This document shows positions 9,042 through 16,174 of a stretch of 45,801 bases of DNA, piece after piece. Position 1 is the stretch's first letter; each line of letters starts with the position of its first letter. The stretch is taken from positions 1 through 45,801 of the forward strand of contig JACDZH010000006.1 of NCBI GenBank assembly GCA_013426815.1, given 5' to 3'. Source of the DNA: Paludibacter sp. (GTDB lineage Bacteria; Bacteroidota; Bacteroidia; Bacteroidales; Paludibacteraceae). Below the pieces are notes generated by a model. It made no database searches. It was not told where the DNA came from and saw only the letters and a program-made list of their open reading frames with translations. The position numbers and the translations under genes are program-made.

Positions 9042-10358
9042 ATGATTGATAACACACAGTTCAATAATAAAAAAGTAGCCTACCATACCTTGGGCTGTAA
9101 GTTAAATTTTGCAGAAACTTCTGCCATAGGCAAGCAACTAAGCGACGAAGGATTTATTAAAGTAAAAGCGGGAGAACAAGCAGATATTTGTATTATCAAT
9201 ACCTGCTCTGTAACTGATACTGCCGATCATAAATGCCGACAAGCCATCAATCGATTAAATCGCATTCATCCCAATGCCATAATGGTGGTAACTGGTTGTT
9301 ATGCACAGTTAAAACCCAACGAAATTGCAGCCATACAAGGTGTTGACCTGGTGTTGGGTGCCAATGAAAAATTTAATATTCTATCGTATTTAAATAAACT
9401 TGACACCGAAAAAAACGGTGAGATCCATCGGGATGAAATTCTGAAAGTAACCGATTTTAAACCGTCCTGTTCGCGCGACGACCGTACACGATATTTTCTG
9501 AAAGTTCAGGATGGATGTGATTATTTCTGCACTTATTGCACCATTCCACTTGCCCGTGGTCGAAGTAGAAATGCAAGTATTGCTGAAACAGTAGCAATGG
9601 CGCAACAAGCGATTGATGACGGAGCAAAAGAAATTGTACTTTCGGGCGTTAATACCGGCGATTTTGGAAAATCGACAGGAGAAAACTTCTTCGATTTGGT
9701 AAAAGCTTTAGATGCTTTACCCAACGAAATCCGATTTCGAATTTCATCGATTGAGCCGAATCTATTGACAGACGAATTAATTGATTTTGTAGCCCATAGT
9801 CAGCATTTTATGCCACATTTTCATATTCCATTGCAATCGGGATCAAACGAGGTTTTAAAACTTATGAAACGCCGTTACACCACTGAGTTTTTTGCCGAAA
9901 AGATTAATACCATAAAAAAAATGATACCTCATGCATTTATTGGGGTAGATGTAATTGTTGGTGTGAAAGGTGAAACAAACGAATTATTTGAAAACGCACT
10001 TGATTTTATTAAAACTTTGGATATTTGTCAATTACATGTTTTCAGTTATTCCGAACGGGCGGGTACAAAAATGCTGGAAATTGAACATACCGTTTCAACA
10101 CCTGAACGGAAACGCAGAAGTGAAGTGCTGCACACAGTCTCGGATAAAATGACCTACGCTTTTTACGAAACTCAAATAGGAAAAACAGTTCAAGTTCTTT
10201 GGGAAAGCCGACACAATGGCGAAAATATGGTCGGATTTACAGAGAATTATATTCGTGCCGAACTGCCTTTTGATAAAAATAAAGTGAATACGCTTCAATC
10301 TGTTGTTCTGGGTGATTGGAACAATGAAATGTCGGCATTGAAAGCAAATATTCAATGA
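9042..10358 (+). CDS. mtaB: tRNA t6A37 C2-methylthiotransferase MtaB
   Basis: Radical-SAM enzyme that converts t6A37 to ms2t6A in tRNAs reading ANN codons. The N-terminal UPF0004 domain supplies three cluster cysteines in TLGCKLNFAET, INTCSVTDTA and VTGCYAQ. The radical SAM motif CxxxCxxC appears as GCDYFCTYCTIP near residue 165, followed by ARGRSRN. The C-terminal part contains IPLQSGSNEVLKLMKRRY and a short TRAM-like tail. Length of 438 residues fits MtaB and not MiaB. A TACCTTTGC -7 box lies at 9011-9019, 23 bp before the start, with no convincing -33 partner. Confidence 0.94.
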   Translation: MIDNTQFNNKKVAYHTLGCKLNFAETSAIGKQLSDEGFIKVKAGEQADICIINTCSVTDTADHKCRQAINRLNRIHPNAIMVVTGCYAQLKPNEIAAIQGVDLVLGANEKFNILSYLNKLDTEKNGEIHRDEILKVTDFKPSCSRDDRTRYFLKVQDGCDYFCTYCTIPLARGRSRNASIAETVAMAQQAIDDGAKEIVLSGVNTGDFGKSTGENFFDLVKALDALPNEIRFRISSIEPNLLTDELIDFVAHSQHFMPHFHIPLQSGSNEVLKLMKRRYTTEFFAEKINTIKKMIPHAFIGVDVIVGVKGETNELFENALDFIKTLDICQLHVFSYSERAGTKMLEIEHTVSTPERKRRSEVLHTVSDKMTYAFYETQIGKTVQVLWESRHNGENMVGFTENYIRAELPFDKNKVNTLQSVVLGDWNNEMSALKANIQ

Positions 10359-10433
10359 ATTAATTAAAATAAACTGAAAACTGTTACTTGTCATTTTTTA
10401 GCGTTTGAATTACAAAAATCATATCCACTCTAC

Positions 10434-11189
10434 ATGTTAGCAAAACGAATTATTCCCTGTCTGGATATAAAAAACGGACAAACTGTAAAAGGAATTAATT
10501 TCCTGAATATTACCGATGTTGGTGATCCTGTGGAATTGGGCGCACTGTATGCCCGAATGGGAGCAGATGAATTGGTTTTTTTAGACATTACAGCCACCGT
10601 CGAAAAACGAAAAACCCTTTCGGAACTTGTTACCCGCATTGCTAAACATATCAATATTCCTTTTACAGTGGGTGGTGGTATTTCGAGTGTCGAAGATGTA
10701 TCGGTTTTGTTGGCTTGTGGTGCCGATAAAATTTCAGTCAATACTTCGGCGGTTCTTAATCCGCAATTGATTAGTGATTTAGCCGGTCAGTTTGGCAGTC
10801 AATGTGTTGTATTGGCCATCGATACAAAATATATTGATGGTGAATGGTTTGTATTCCTTAATGGTGGGCGAACACCAACAAAGATTCGCACACTGGATTG
10901 GGCAAAACAAGCCGTAGCTTTGGGTGCCGGCGAAATTCTGCTTACGTCGATGAACAATGATGGAACCAAAAACGGTTTTGCTTTAGATATTACACGGGCA
11001 GTTTCCGAAGCTGTCAATGTGCCGGTAATAGCCAGCGGCGGTGCTGGAACGATGGAACATTTTGTTGATGTTTTTACCGAAGGAAAAGCCGATGCAGCAC
11101 TGGCAGCCAGTATTTTTCACTACAAAGAAATTGGAATTCCCGAATTAAAAGCGTATTTAAAAGAAAAAGGTGTAGAAGTGAGAATATAA
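10434..11189 (+). CDS. hisF: Imidazole glycerol phosphate synthase subunit HisF
   Basis: Cyclase subunit that uses ammonia delivered by HisH to turn PRFAR into imidazole glycerol phosphate and AICAR in histidine synthesis. The 251-residue TIM barrel shows [15 protein letters not shown] (catalytic Asp11), the phosphate-binding [37 protein letters not shown] (second catalytic Asp) and VIASGGAG. Length is standard. No other his gene is in the window, although hisF usually lies next to hisA and hisIE. It follows mtaB by 75 bp on the same strand. Confidence 0.96.
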   Translation: MLAKRIIPCLDIKNGQTVKGINFLNITDVGDPVELGALYARMGADELVFLDITATVEKRKTLSELVTRIAKHINIPFTVGGGISSVEDVSVLLACGADKISVNTSAVLNPQLISDLAGQFGSQCVVLAIDTKYIDGEWFVFLNGGRTPTKIRTLDWAKQAVALGAGEILLTSMNNDGTKNGFALDITRAVSEAVNVPVIASGGAGTMEHFVDVFTEGKADAALAASIFHYKEIGIPELKAYLKEKGVEVRI

Positions 11190-11231
11190 GTAATTAGCAC
11201 AATATAGTGTACCATTTAGTCGAAGATTTTT

Positions 11232-11330
11232 GTAAACGCAAAGTTGCAAAGACACAAAGTCGCAACGAATATAAATTATTGTAAATCAACTATTTCTTAG
11301 CGTCATTGCGATTTAGCGACTTAGCGTTCA
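11232..11330. repeat. Dispersed imperfect inverted repeat of GCAAAG/CTTAGCG units
   Basis: The left arm at 11232-11267 reads as repeated GCAAAGnn units. The right arm at 11296-11330 reads CTTAGCGTCATTGCGATTTA and onward, roughly its reverse complement. A related pair lies at 30243-30356. The element sits in a 242-bp gap between hisF and the convergent PBP gene and contains no ORF. Confidence 0.6.
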
Positions 11331-11387
11331 AAATAAGACATTATATTAGCACACATATATAATTATCAAATAATTCTCCATTTCGAT

Positions 11388-11430
11388 AAAAAAAGCCGGT
11401 TACAATTTCGATTTGTAACCGGCTTAGTTT
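11388..11430 (-). terminator. Strong terminator downstream of the class A PBP gene (bidirectional form)
   Basis: Thirteen-bp stem AAGCCGGTTACAA/TTGTAACCGGCTT at 11393-11425. It has seven A's on its left (a T run for the minus strand) and TTTTTT on its right. It ends 2 bp before the PBP stop codon and can also stop transcription coming from hisF. Confidence 0.85.
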
Positions 11431-11431
11431 T

Positions 11432-13840
11432 TTATTCTTTTGGTGTTTCTTCGTCTGTTGTCGGCACTGCATCAATCATCTCTTCAATAGGCACTTGAGT
11501 CGAATCTGTAAGCGTCGAATCGGGTGGCAAGTAGGTATGACAAGAGTAATCACGCGAAATTTTTTCTTTTGGTTTGGTTAGAAATTTGCCACGATATTGA
11601 GTCAAAGATTTGTCAGCCAACACTTTTTCCATAAAAAGTCCAAAAATTGGTAATGCTGTACGACTACCTTCTCCCAATTGTCCGGTTCGGAAATGAACAC
11701 TTCGATGTTCGCCACCAACCCATGCACCACCAATCAATTTTGGACTCACACCTACAAACCAGGCATCAGAGTGATTGGACGAAGTTCCGGTTTTTCCACC
11801 AAAATCAGTATTTGAGCGGAACAAATCCCATTCCCACAAGGCTTGAGTAGTAGCGCCGGGTTCGGTCATTCCACCTTTTAGCAGTTCTGTTACCAACCAT
11901 GCAGCTTCGTAAGGTATTACACGTTTTTGTTCGGTATTGTGTTGATAAATTATTTTTCCATCTTTATCTTCAATTCGCGTAACCAAAATGGGGTCGTGAT
12001 ACATTCCTTCATTTACAACAGTTGCAAATGCATTTACCAATTCCAATAATGAAACATCCGAAGAACCCAGACACAAAGACGGTTGTTCTTCGAGTGGAGT
12101 TCTAATTCCCAGTAAATGAGCATATTTAACTATTTCTTTTATTCCAACTTCTTGTGCCAATTGTACTGCAACAGAATTGATGGAACGTCCAAAAGCATGC
12201 TTCAAAGAAACCGAACGACCCGAAAATTGTCCATTTGCATTGTGTGGACTCCACGATTTGGACTGACCTTTTTCAACATAATTCCAAGTAACAGGTTTAT
12301 CTGTCATCATGTCACAAGGCGATTTTCCATTCATAATGGCTGCTGTGTAAACAAATAATTTAAAGGTTGAACCCGGTTGTCGTTTTGCTTGTGCAACTTT
12401 ATCGTACTGCCAGAATTTAAAATCAATATCGCCAACCCATGCCCGTACATTCCCTGTTTCTGGTTCCATTGCCACAAAACTGCTGTGCATAAAGTGATTC
12501 ATATAACGGATTGAATCCATCACACTCAAGGTTGTATCTTTTTCACCCCGCTTATAATCAAACACTTTCGTTCGGTGTGGTTGATTTAAGTACTTATTAA
12601 TTGAATCAGGGTTATTGTTATATTTTGCTTTTAAAGATGCATATCTTTTTGTTTTTTTGGCTTTATCTTCAATGAAATTCACTATGTCTTTGTGGTTTTC
12701 GTCCTGCCATGGATTTTGTCCCCGCCAGTGGTCGAAAAAACGCCGTTGCACCTGTCGCATTTGTTTATTAACAGCTTCTTCGGCATATTTTTGCATACGC
12801 GAATCGATGGTAACATAAATTTTCAACCCATCGGTGTAAATATCGTATCCATTTTCATTCTCCCAATCCTGAAGATATTTATCCAAATAAGCCCTGAAAT
12901 GAAGTGCATCTCCATCATACGATTGTTCTACACTGAAATTCAATTCAATAGGAATTTTCTTAAGCGAATCGCATTGATGTTGGGTAATGATTTTATGACG
13001 TACCAGATTTTCCAACACAACATTTCGACGTTCCAATGATCGTTTTGGATGCGAAATGGGACTGTAGGTAGTTGTTGCCTTTAACAGACCAACCAAAGTA
13101 GCCGATTGTTCATAATTAAGTTTTGCAGCCGTAGTTTTAAAAAATGTTTTTGCTGCAGTATGAATTCCATAAGCATTGCTACCAAAGTCAACCGTGTTGA
13201 AGTACATGGTCAGAATTTCTTTTTTGGTATAAAAAATCTCAATTTTAACCGCAGTGGTCCATTCCTTGGTTTTCATGATAACAATTTTCAGCCCAGGAAT
13301 ATACCCAAATAAACCCGTAGAATACTGATTGCGGGTTTTATACATATTTTTGACCAATTGCTGCGTAATTGTACTTGCACCACGACTTTTTCCTTTGGTC
13401 ATGTCCTTTATAGCAGCAATGACACCTTCAAAATCAATTCCAAAATGCTTATAAAAACGTTCATCCTCGGTACTAATCAATGTTTTGATAAGTATGGGCG
13501 ATATTTCTTCATATTTTACCGGAGTCCGGTTTTCGTTGAAATATTTACCAATCACTTTGCCATCGGTAGTGATTATTTCGGAAGCTTCGCTCTGGTATGG
13601 ATTGCTGATGCTGCTTAAACTGGGCGATTTACCAAATAACCACAAAAAGTTTATGTCAACAATAAAGAGATAAATTAAAAATAATACGATGGAAGTAATA
13701 ATAATATTGGCAATTTTTTTATACCAAATCAAACCACGATAGCGCACCAATCGTGCTTTTCGCCATGTGATAAATTTTGACCACCAAATCTTTATAAACT
13801 CCCATATAATGGGAAGTTGACTTAAAAACTTTTTCCACAT
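11432..13840 (-). CDS. Class A penicillin-binding protein (PBP1A-like glycosyltransferase/transpeptidase)
   Basis: Bifunctional peptidoglycan polymerase anchored in the inner membrane. The 802-residue protein has a basic cytoplasmic N-terminus and one membrane segment near residues 45-63. The GT51 domain follows with LISTEDERFYKHFGID (catalytic Glu near 125), RGASTITQQLVKN and KKEILTMYFNTVDFG. The transpeptidase domain has the SxxK motif in RQPGSTFKLF, SxN in GRSINSVAVQ and KTG in GGKTGTSSNHSDAW. The C-terminal tail, about 60 residues, is rich in Thr, Asp and Pro. It is transcribed alone, between its own -7 box and a strong terminator. Confidence 0.96.
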   Translation of the reverse strand: MWKKFLSQLPIIWEFIKIWWSKFITWRKARLVRYRGLIWYKKIANIIITSIVLFLIYLFIVDINFLWLFGKSPSLSSISNPYQSEASEIITTDGKVIGKYFNENRTPVKYEEISPILIKTLISTEDERFYKHFGIDFEGVIAAIKDMTKGKSRGASTITQQLVKNMYKTRNQYSTGLFGYIPGLKIVIMKTKEWTTAVKIEIFYTKKEILTMYFNTVDFGSNAYGIHTAAKTFFKTTAAKLNYEQSATLVGLLKATTTYSPISHPKRSLERRNVVLENLVRHKIITQHQCDSLKKIPIELNFSVEQSYDGDALHFRAYLDKYLQDWENENGYDIYTDGLKIYVTIDSRMQKYAEEAVNKQMRQVQRRFFDHWRGQNPWQDENHKDIVNFIEDKAKKTKRYASLKAKYNNNPDSINKYLNQPHRTKVFDYKRGEKDTTLSVMDSIRYMNHFMHSSFVAMEPETGNVRAWVGDIDFKFWQYDKVAQAKRQPGSTFKLFVYTAAIMNGKSPCDMMTDKPVTWNYVEKGQSKSWSPHNANGQFSGRSVSLKHAFGRSINSVAVQLAQEVGIKEIVKYAHLLGIRTPLEEQPSLCLGSSDVSLLELVNAFATVVNEGMYHDPILVTRIEDKDGKIIYQHNTEQKRVIPYEAAWLVTELLKGGMTEPGATTQALWEWDLFRSNTDFGGKTGTSSNHSDAWFVGVSPKLIGGAWVGGEHRSVHFRTGQLGEGSRTALPIFGLFMEKVLADKSLTQYRGKFLTKPKEKISRDYSCHTYLPPDSTLTDSTQVPIEEMIDAVPTTDEETPKE

Positions 13841-13861
13841 AATGTTTTTACGAATTTTGGT

Positions 13862-13870
13862 GCAAAGTTA
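13862..13870 (-). promoter_or_regulatory. -7 box TAACTTTGC for the PBP gene
   Basis: On the minus strand this matches TAnnTTTGY and ends 22 bp before the PBP start codon. No TTG is visible at the expected -33 distance, so support rests on the -7 box and position only. Confidence 0.4.
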
Positions 13871-13951
13871 TAGTAAAAGAAGGAATTTTGCATCGATTTT
13901 ACGGCAGTATGCAAATAAACTTTTATATGTTTTCCTATTTTATTAAAAATA

Positions 13952-13985
13952 AAAAACCCGACTTATTTTAAAAATCGGGCTTTTT
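13952..13985 (-). terminator. Terminator downstream of metK
   Basis: Minus-strand stem AAAAAGCCCGA/TCGGGTTTTTT with an AT-rich loop of about 13 nt, followed by a T run. It lies 18 bp past the metK stop codon and separates metK from the PBP gene. Confidence 0.8.
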
Positions 13986-14002
13986 ATCTAATTATAAATC
14001 TT

Positions 14003-15283
14003 TTACAATCCAAATTCTGTTTTAATATCGCTTACTTTATCCAGTTTTTCCCAGGTAAAAAGATCAACTTTAAATGAAATTTCTTTACCATTTCCATCTT
14101 TAAATGTTTTGGTTTTAGTTTCAGGTTCTCGTCCTACATGACCATAAGCAGCAGTTTCTTCGTAAATTGGTAATCGAAGTTTCAATCGTTCTTCAATTTC
14201 TTTTGGACGCATGGTGAATAATTTCTCAATTTTAGTCGCAATTTCACCATCGTTCAATTTAACTTTTGCTGTGCCATAGGTATTAATATACAAATTCATA
14301 GGTTTTGCCACTCCAATTGCATAAGCCACTTGTACCAATACTTCATCGGCAACACCTGATGCCACCATGTTCTTGGCAATGTGACGGGCTGCATACGCTG
14401 CCGAACGGTCTACTTTAGAAGGATCTTTACCCGAGAATGCACCACCACCGTGAGCACCTTTTCCACCATAGGTATCAACAATAATTTTACGACCTGTCAA
14501 ACCAGTATCGCCGTGAGGACCGCCAATTACGAATTTTCCGGTTGGATTTACATGTAAAATGAAATCGTCTTTTATCAGTTGAGCAAATTGAGCATCCAAT
14601 GCCTTCACACGTGGAATTAAAATGTCATTCACATCTTGTCTGATTTTTGCCAACATTTCGTTATCAGCTTCTACCTCAGTTTTATTTGCCGATGGTTTCA
14701 CAAAATCATCGTGCTGGGTCGAAACTACAACCGTATGAACTTTTACCGGTTGGTTGTTGTCATCATATTGGATGGTAACCTGTGATTTTGAATCGGGGCG
14801 TAAATAAGTCATAACCTTGCCTTCGCGACGAATTTCGGCTAATTCCTTTACCAAAGCGTGCGATAAATCTAAAGCTATCGGCATCAAATTTTGAGTTTCG
14901 TTGCAAGCATATCCAAACATCATACCCTGGTCGCCGGCACCCTGATCCATTGGATCAACCCGTTCTACACCCTGGTTAATGTCGCTCGATTGTTCGTGCA
15001 AAGCCGAAAAAATACCGCATGAGTCACCATCAAACTTGTATTCGCCTTTGGTATAACCAATTTTGTTAATTACACGGCGTGCTACCGATTGAACATCAAT
15101 ATATGCATTTGAATGAACTTCGCCTGCAATGACCACTTGTCCGGTGGTTACCAATGTTTCACAGCCTACTTTTGAATTACTGTCCAATGCTAAAAAGGTA
15201 TCCAGTATGGCATCTGAAATTTGATCGGCTACTTTGTCTGGATGACCTTCCGACACCGACTCGGATGAAAATAAATATCCCAT
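14003..15283 (-). CDS. metK: S-adenosylmethionine synthetase
   Basis: Makes S-adenosylmethionine from methionine and ATP in the cytoplasm. The 426-residue protein starts [20 protein letters not shown] with the ATP-binding GHPDK. It also has [13 protein letters not shown], the P-loop-like [16 protein letters not shown] and [20 protein letters not shown]. It is longer than the E. coli enzyme (384) through insertions typical of Bacteroidota. The leader of about 230 nt carries a putative SAM-II-like aptamer, suggesting feedback control by the product. Confidence 0.97.
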   Translation of the reverse strand: MGYLFSSESVSEGHPDKVADQISDAILDTFLALDSNSKVGCETLVTTGQVVIAGEVHSNAYIDVQSVARRVINKIGYTKGEYKFDGDSCGIFSALHEQSSDINQGVERVDPMDQGAGDQGMMFGYACNETQNLMPIALDLSHALVKELAEIRREGKVMTYLRPDSKSQVTIQYDDNNQPVKVHTVVVSTQHDDFVKPSANKTEVEADNEMLAKIRQDVNDILIPRVKALDAQFAQLIKDDFILHVNPTGKFVIGGPHGDTGLTGRKIIVDTYGGKGAHGGGAFSGKDPSKVDRSAAYAARHIAKNMVASGVADEVLVQVAYAIGVAKPMNLYINTYGTAKVKLNDGEIATKIEKLFTMRPKEIEERLKLRLPIYEETAAYGHVGREPETKTKTFKDGNGKEISFKVDLFTWEKLDKVSDIKTEFGL

Positions 15284-15457
15284 AATTTTTAAGATTTACT
15301 ATTCTACAATTTACTTTTTACAATGCTCACCGAGTAAAAATAAAATGAAACTGCAAAATAAGATTTACAATTAATTAATTTACGATTACTCAACTGAGTA
15401 AACATAAAAACGGGAAAAATGTTTGGTGGACTTAATGAAAGGCAGAAAATGCGGGTT

Positions 15458-15508
15458 GCGATTTAGCATTTTTTTCTGTGGTTGCAAGCAGTCCAAATCT
15501 CTCCACAT
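15458..15508 (-). promoter_or_regulatory. Putative SAM-II-like riboswitch in the metK leader
   Basis: On the minus strand the core reads TGTGG (15507-15503), AGAGATTTGG, ACTGCTTGCAA, CCACA (15481-15477), an A-rich linker and ATGCTAAATC. TGTGG/CCACA would be stem P1. GATTTG, GCTTGCA and a downstream GCTAAA match the conserved blocks I know for SAM-II aptamers upstream of methionine and SAM genes. It starts only a few nucleotides after the predicted transcription start. An alternative hairpin can pair AGAAAAAAATGC (15477-15466) with GCATTTTCT (15452-15444) and would disrupt the pseudoknot strand. The 180-nt distance to metK is longer than usual for SAM-II, and I could not prove the pseudoknot by eye. 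Confidence 0.55.
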
Positions 15509-15519
15509 TTATTACGCCA

Positions 15520-15549
15520 CAAAAGTACATAAACTATTTTAAATGACAA
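15520..15549 (-). promoter_or_regulatory. metK promoter
   Basis: Minus-strand TACTTTTG at 15527-15520 is an exact -7 box. TTTG at 15549-15546 lies 18 bp upstream as the -33 box. Transcription would start near 15512, at the 5' edge of the putative SAM aptamer. Confidence 0.65.
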
Positions 15550-15587
15550 AATTCCGGGAATAAAATCATATTTTTATGCTCAAGGAT

Positions 15588-15690
15588 GCAGTATTTTATG
15601 TTAAAATACTGCAATATAACAACCAGTGCTACAAAAAAAGAATTAAAAAGGCGATGCTAGCCTAAGTTGCTTGTGCTGGTTGAATGCGTT
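15588..15690. other. Structured non-coding stretch between metK promoter and tracrRNA region
   Basis: Contains a perfect 11-bp hairpin, GCAGTATTTTA-TGT-TAAAATACTGC (15588-15612). A wider inverted pair CAACCAG/CTGGTTG follows (about 15620-15680), with GGC/GCC inside it, then a run of nine T's on the plus strand. This could be a small plus-strand RNA ending in a terminator, or the terminator of an unseen minus-strand transcript. No promoter was found for it. Confidence 0.3.
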
Positions 15691-15705
15691 TTTTTTTGGC
15701 TGTAA

Positions 15706-15809
15706 CCGAAAAAAAGCCCCCGTATTGTAAGACGAGGGCAACTTAAATGTTTTCACAATTGATTCCGATAGCTATCGGAACCTTATTGAGATTTGCTTCA
15801 AAAAACTAT
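15706..15809 (-). ncRNA. tracrRNA-like unit C (promoter-distal copy)
   Basis: Same architecture as units A and B, displaced by a further 132 bp. It has the diverged anti-repeat GAAGCAAATCTCAA, the same TTCCGATAGCTATCGGAA hairpin, and a different terminator: GCCCTCGT/ACGGGGGC, an 8-bp stem at 15716-15739, then TTTTTTT. No promoter of its own is visible. The unrelated terminator suggests this is the original end of the locus and that the other units arose by tandem duplication. Confidence 0.6.
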
Positions 15810-15834
15810 TTTTTTATCTTATACAGAATGTTCA

Positions 15835-15941
15835 TAAAAAAAATGCCTCCCACTTATTATGGCGGAGAGGCTTACCAAATGTTTTCACAACGGATTCCGA
15901 TAGCTATCGGAACCTTATTGAGATTTGCTTCAAAAAACTAT
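15835..15941 (-). ncRNA. tracrRNA-like unit B (middle copy)
   Basis: Anti-repeat GAAGCAAATCTCAA differs from unit A by one base in the core. It continues as TAGTTTTTT where unit A has TACAATTTTT. Pairing with the CRISPR repeat is still possible over about 18 bp, with one mismatch and one bulge. The same TTCCGATAGCTATCGGAA hairpin follows, then the terminator stem GCCTC/GAGGC (15845-15871) and a T run. The box upstream (TATAAGATA) is not a TAnnTTTG promoter, so it may depend on read-through from unit A. Confidence 0.6.
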
Positions 15942-15966
15942 TTTTTTATCTTATACAGAATGTTCA

Positions 15967-16073
15967 TAAAAAAAATGCCTCCCACTTATTATGGCGGAGA
16001 GGCTTACCAAATGTTTTCACAACGGATTCCGATAGCTATCGGAACCTTATTGTGATTTGCTTCAAAAATTGTA
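15967..16073 (-). ncRNA. tracrRNA of the type II-C CRISPR system (unit A, intact anti-repeat)
   Basis: The RNA that pairs with the crRNA repeat and binds Cas9. Its 5' part, TACAATTTTTGAAGCAAATC followed by ACAA, is complementary to the CRISPR repeat (TTGTGATTTGCTTTCAAAAA and onward) except for one bulged base. A perfect hairpin TTCCGATAGCTATCGGAA follows, then a linker, then the terminator stem GCCTC...GAGGC (15977-16003) with eight T's. A strong promoter lies immediately upstream. It is divergent from cas9, whose start lies 102 bp away. Confidence 0.85.
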
Positions 16074-16075
16074 CG

Positions 16076-16106
16076 GCAAAGATAAACAAAAATATTTATT
16101 CTACAA
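16076..16106 (-). promoter_or_regulatory. tracrRNA promoter
   Basis: Minus-strand TATCTTTGC (16084-16076) matches TAnnTTTGY exactly. TTG (16106-16104) lies 19 bp upstream. The predicted start falls at the first bases of the anti-repeat. Confidence 0.75.
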
Positions 16107-16174
16107 CACTTGTTTAGTAAAAATAATTAAATTAACTTTAACGCCAATTTATAACCGTTTAAAATATTGATATT

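Larger units (their letters stand above)
15747..16078. repeat. 132-bp-period tandem repeat covering the tracrRNA region
   Basis: The phrase ATGTTTTCACAA recurs at 15747, 15879 and 16011, giving a period of exactly 132 bp. The two internal units are almost identical. The outer edges differ: the left edge has another terminator, and the right edge has the intact anti-repeat and promoter. Because 132 is divisible by 3, the tract also produces a spurious open reading frame. Confidence 0.9.

Noticed and set aside
13106-13673. Plus-strand ORFs of 60-86 codons opposite the PBP gene
   Set aside because: Antisense shadows of conserved GT51 sequence.
15747-16055. 102-codon plus-strand ORF with internal 44-residue repeats
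   Set aside because: It is the antisense reading of the tandem tracrRNA units; the 132-bp period is divisible by 3, which keeps the frame open.
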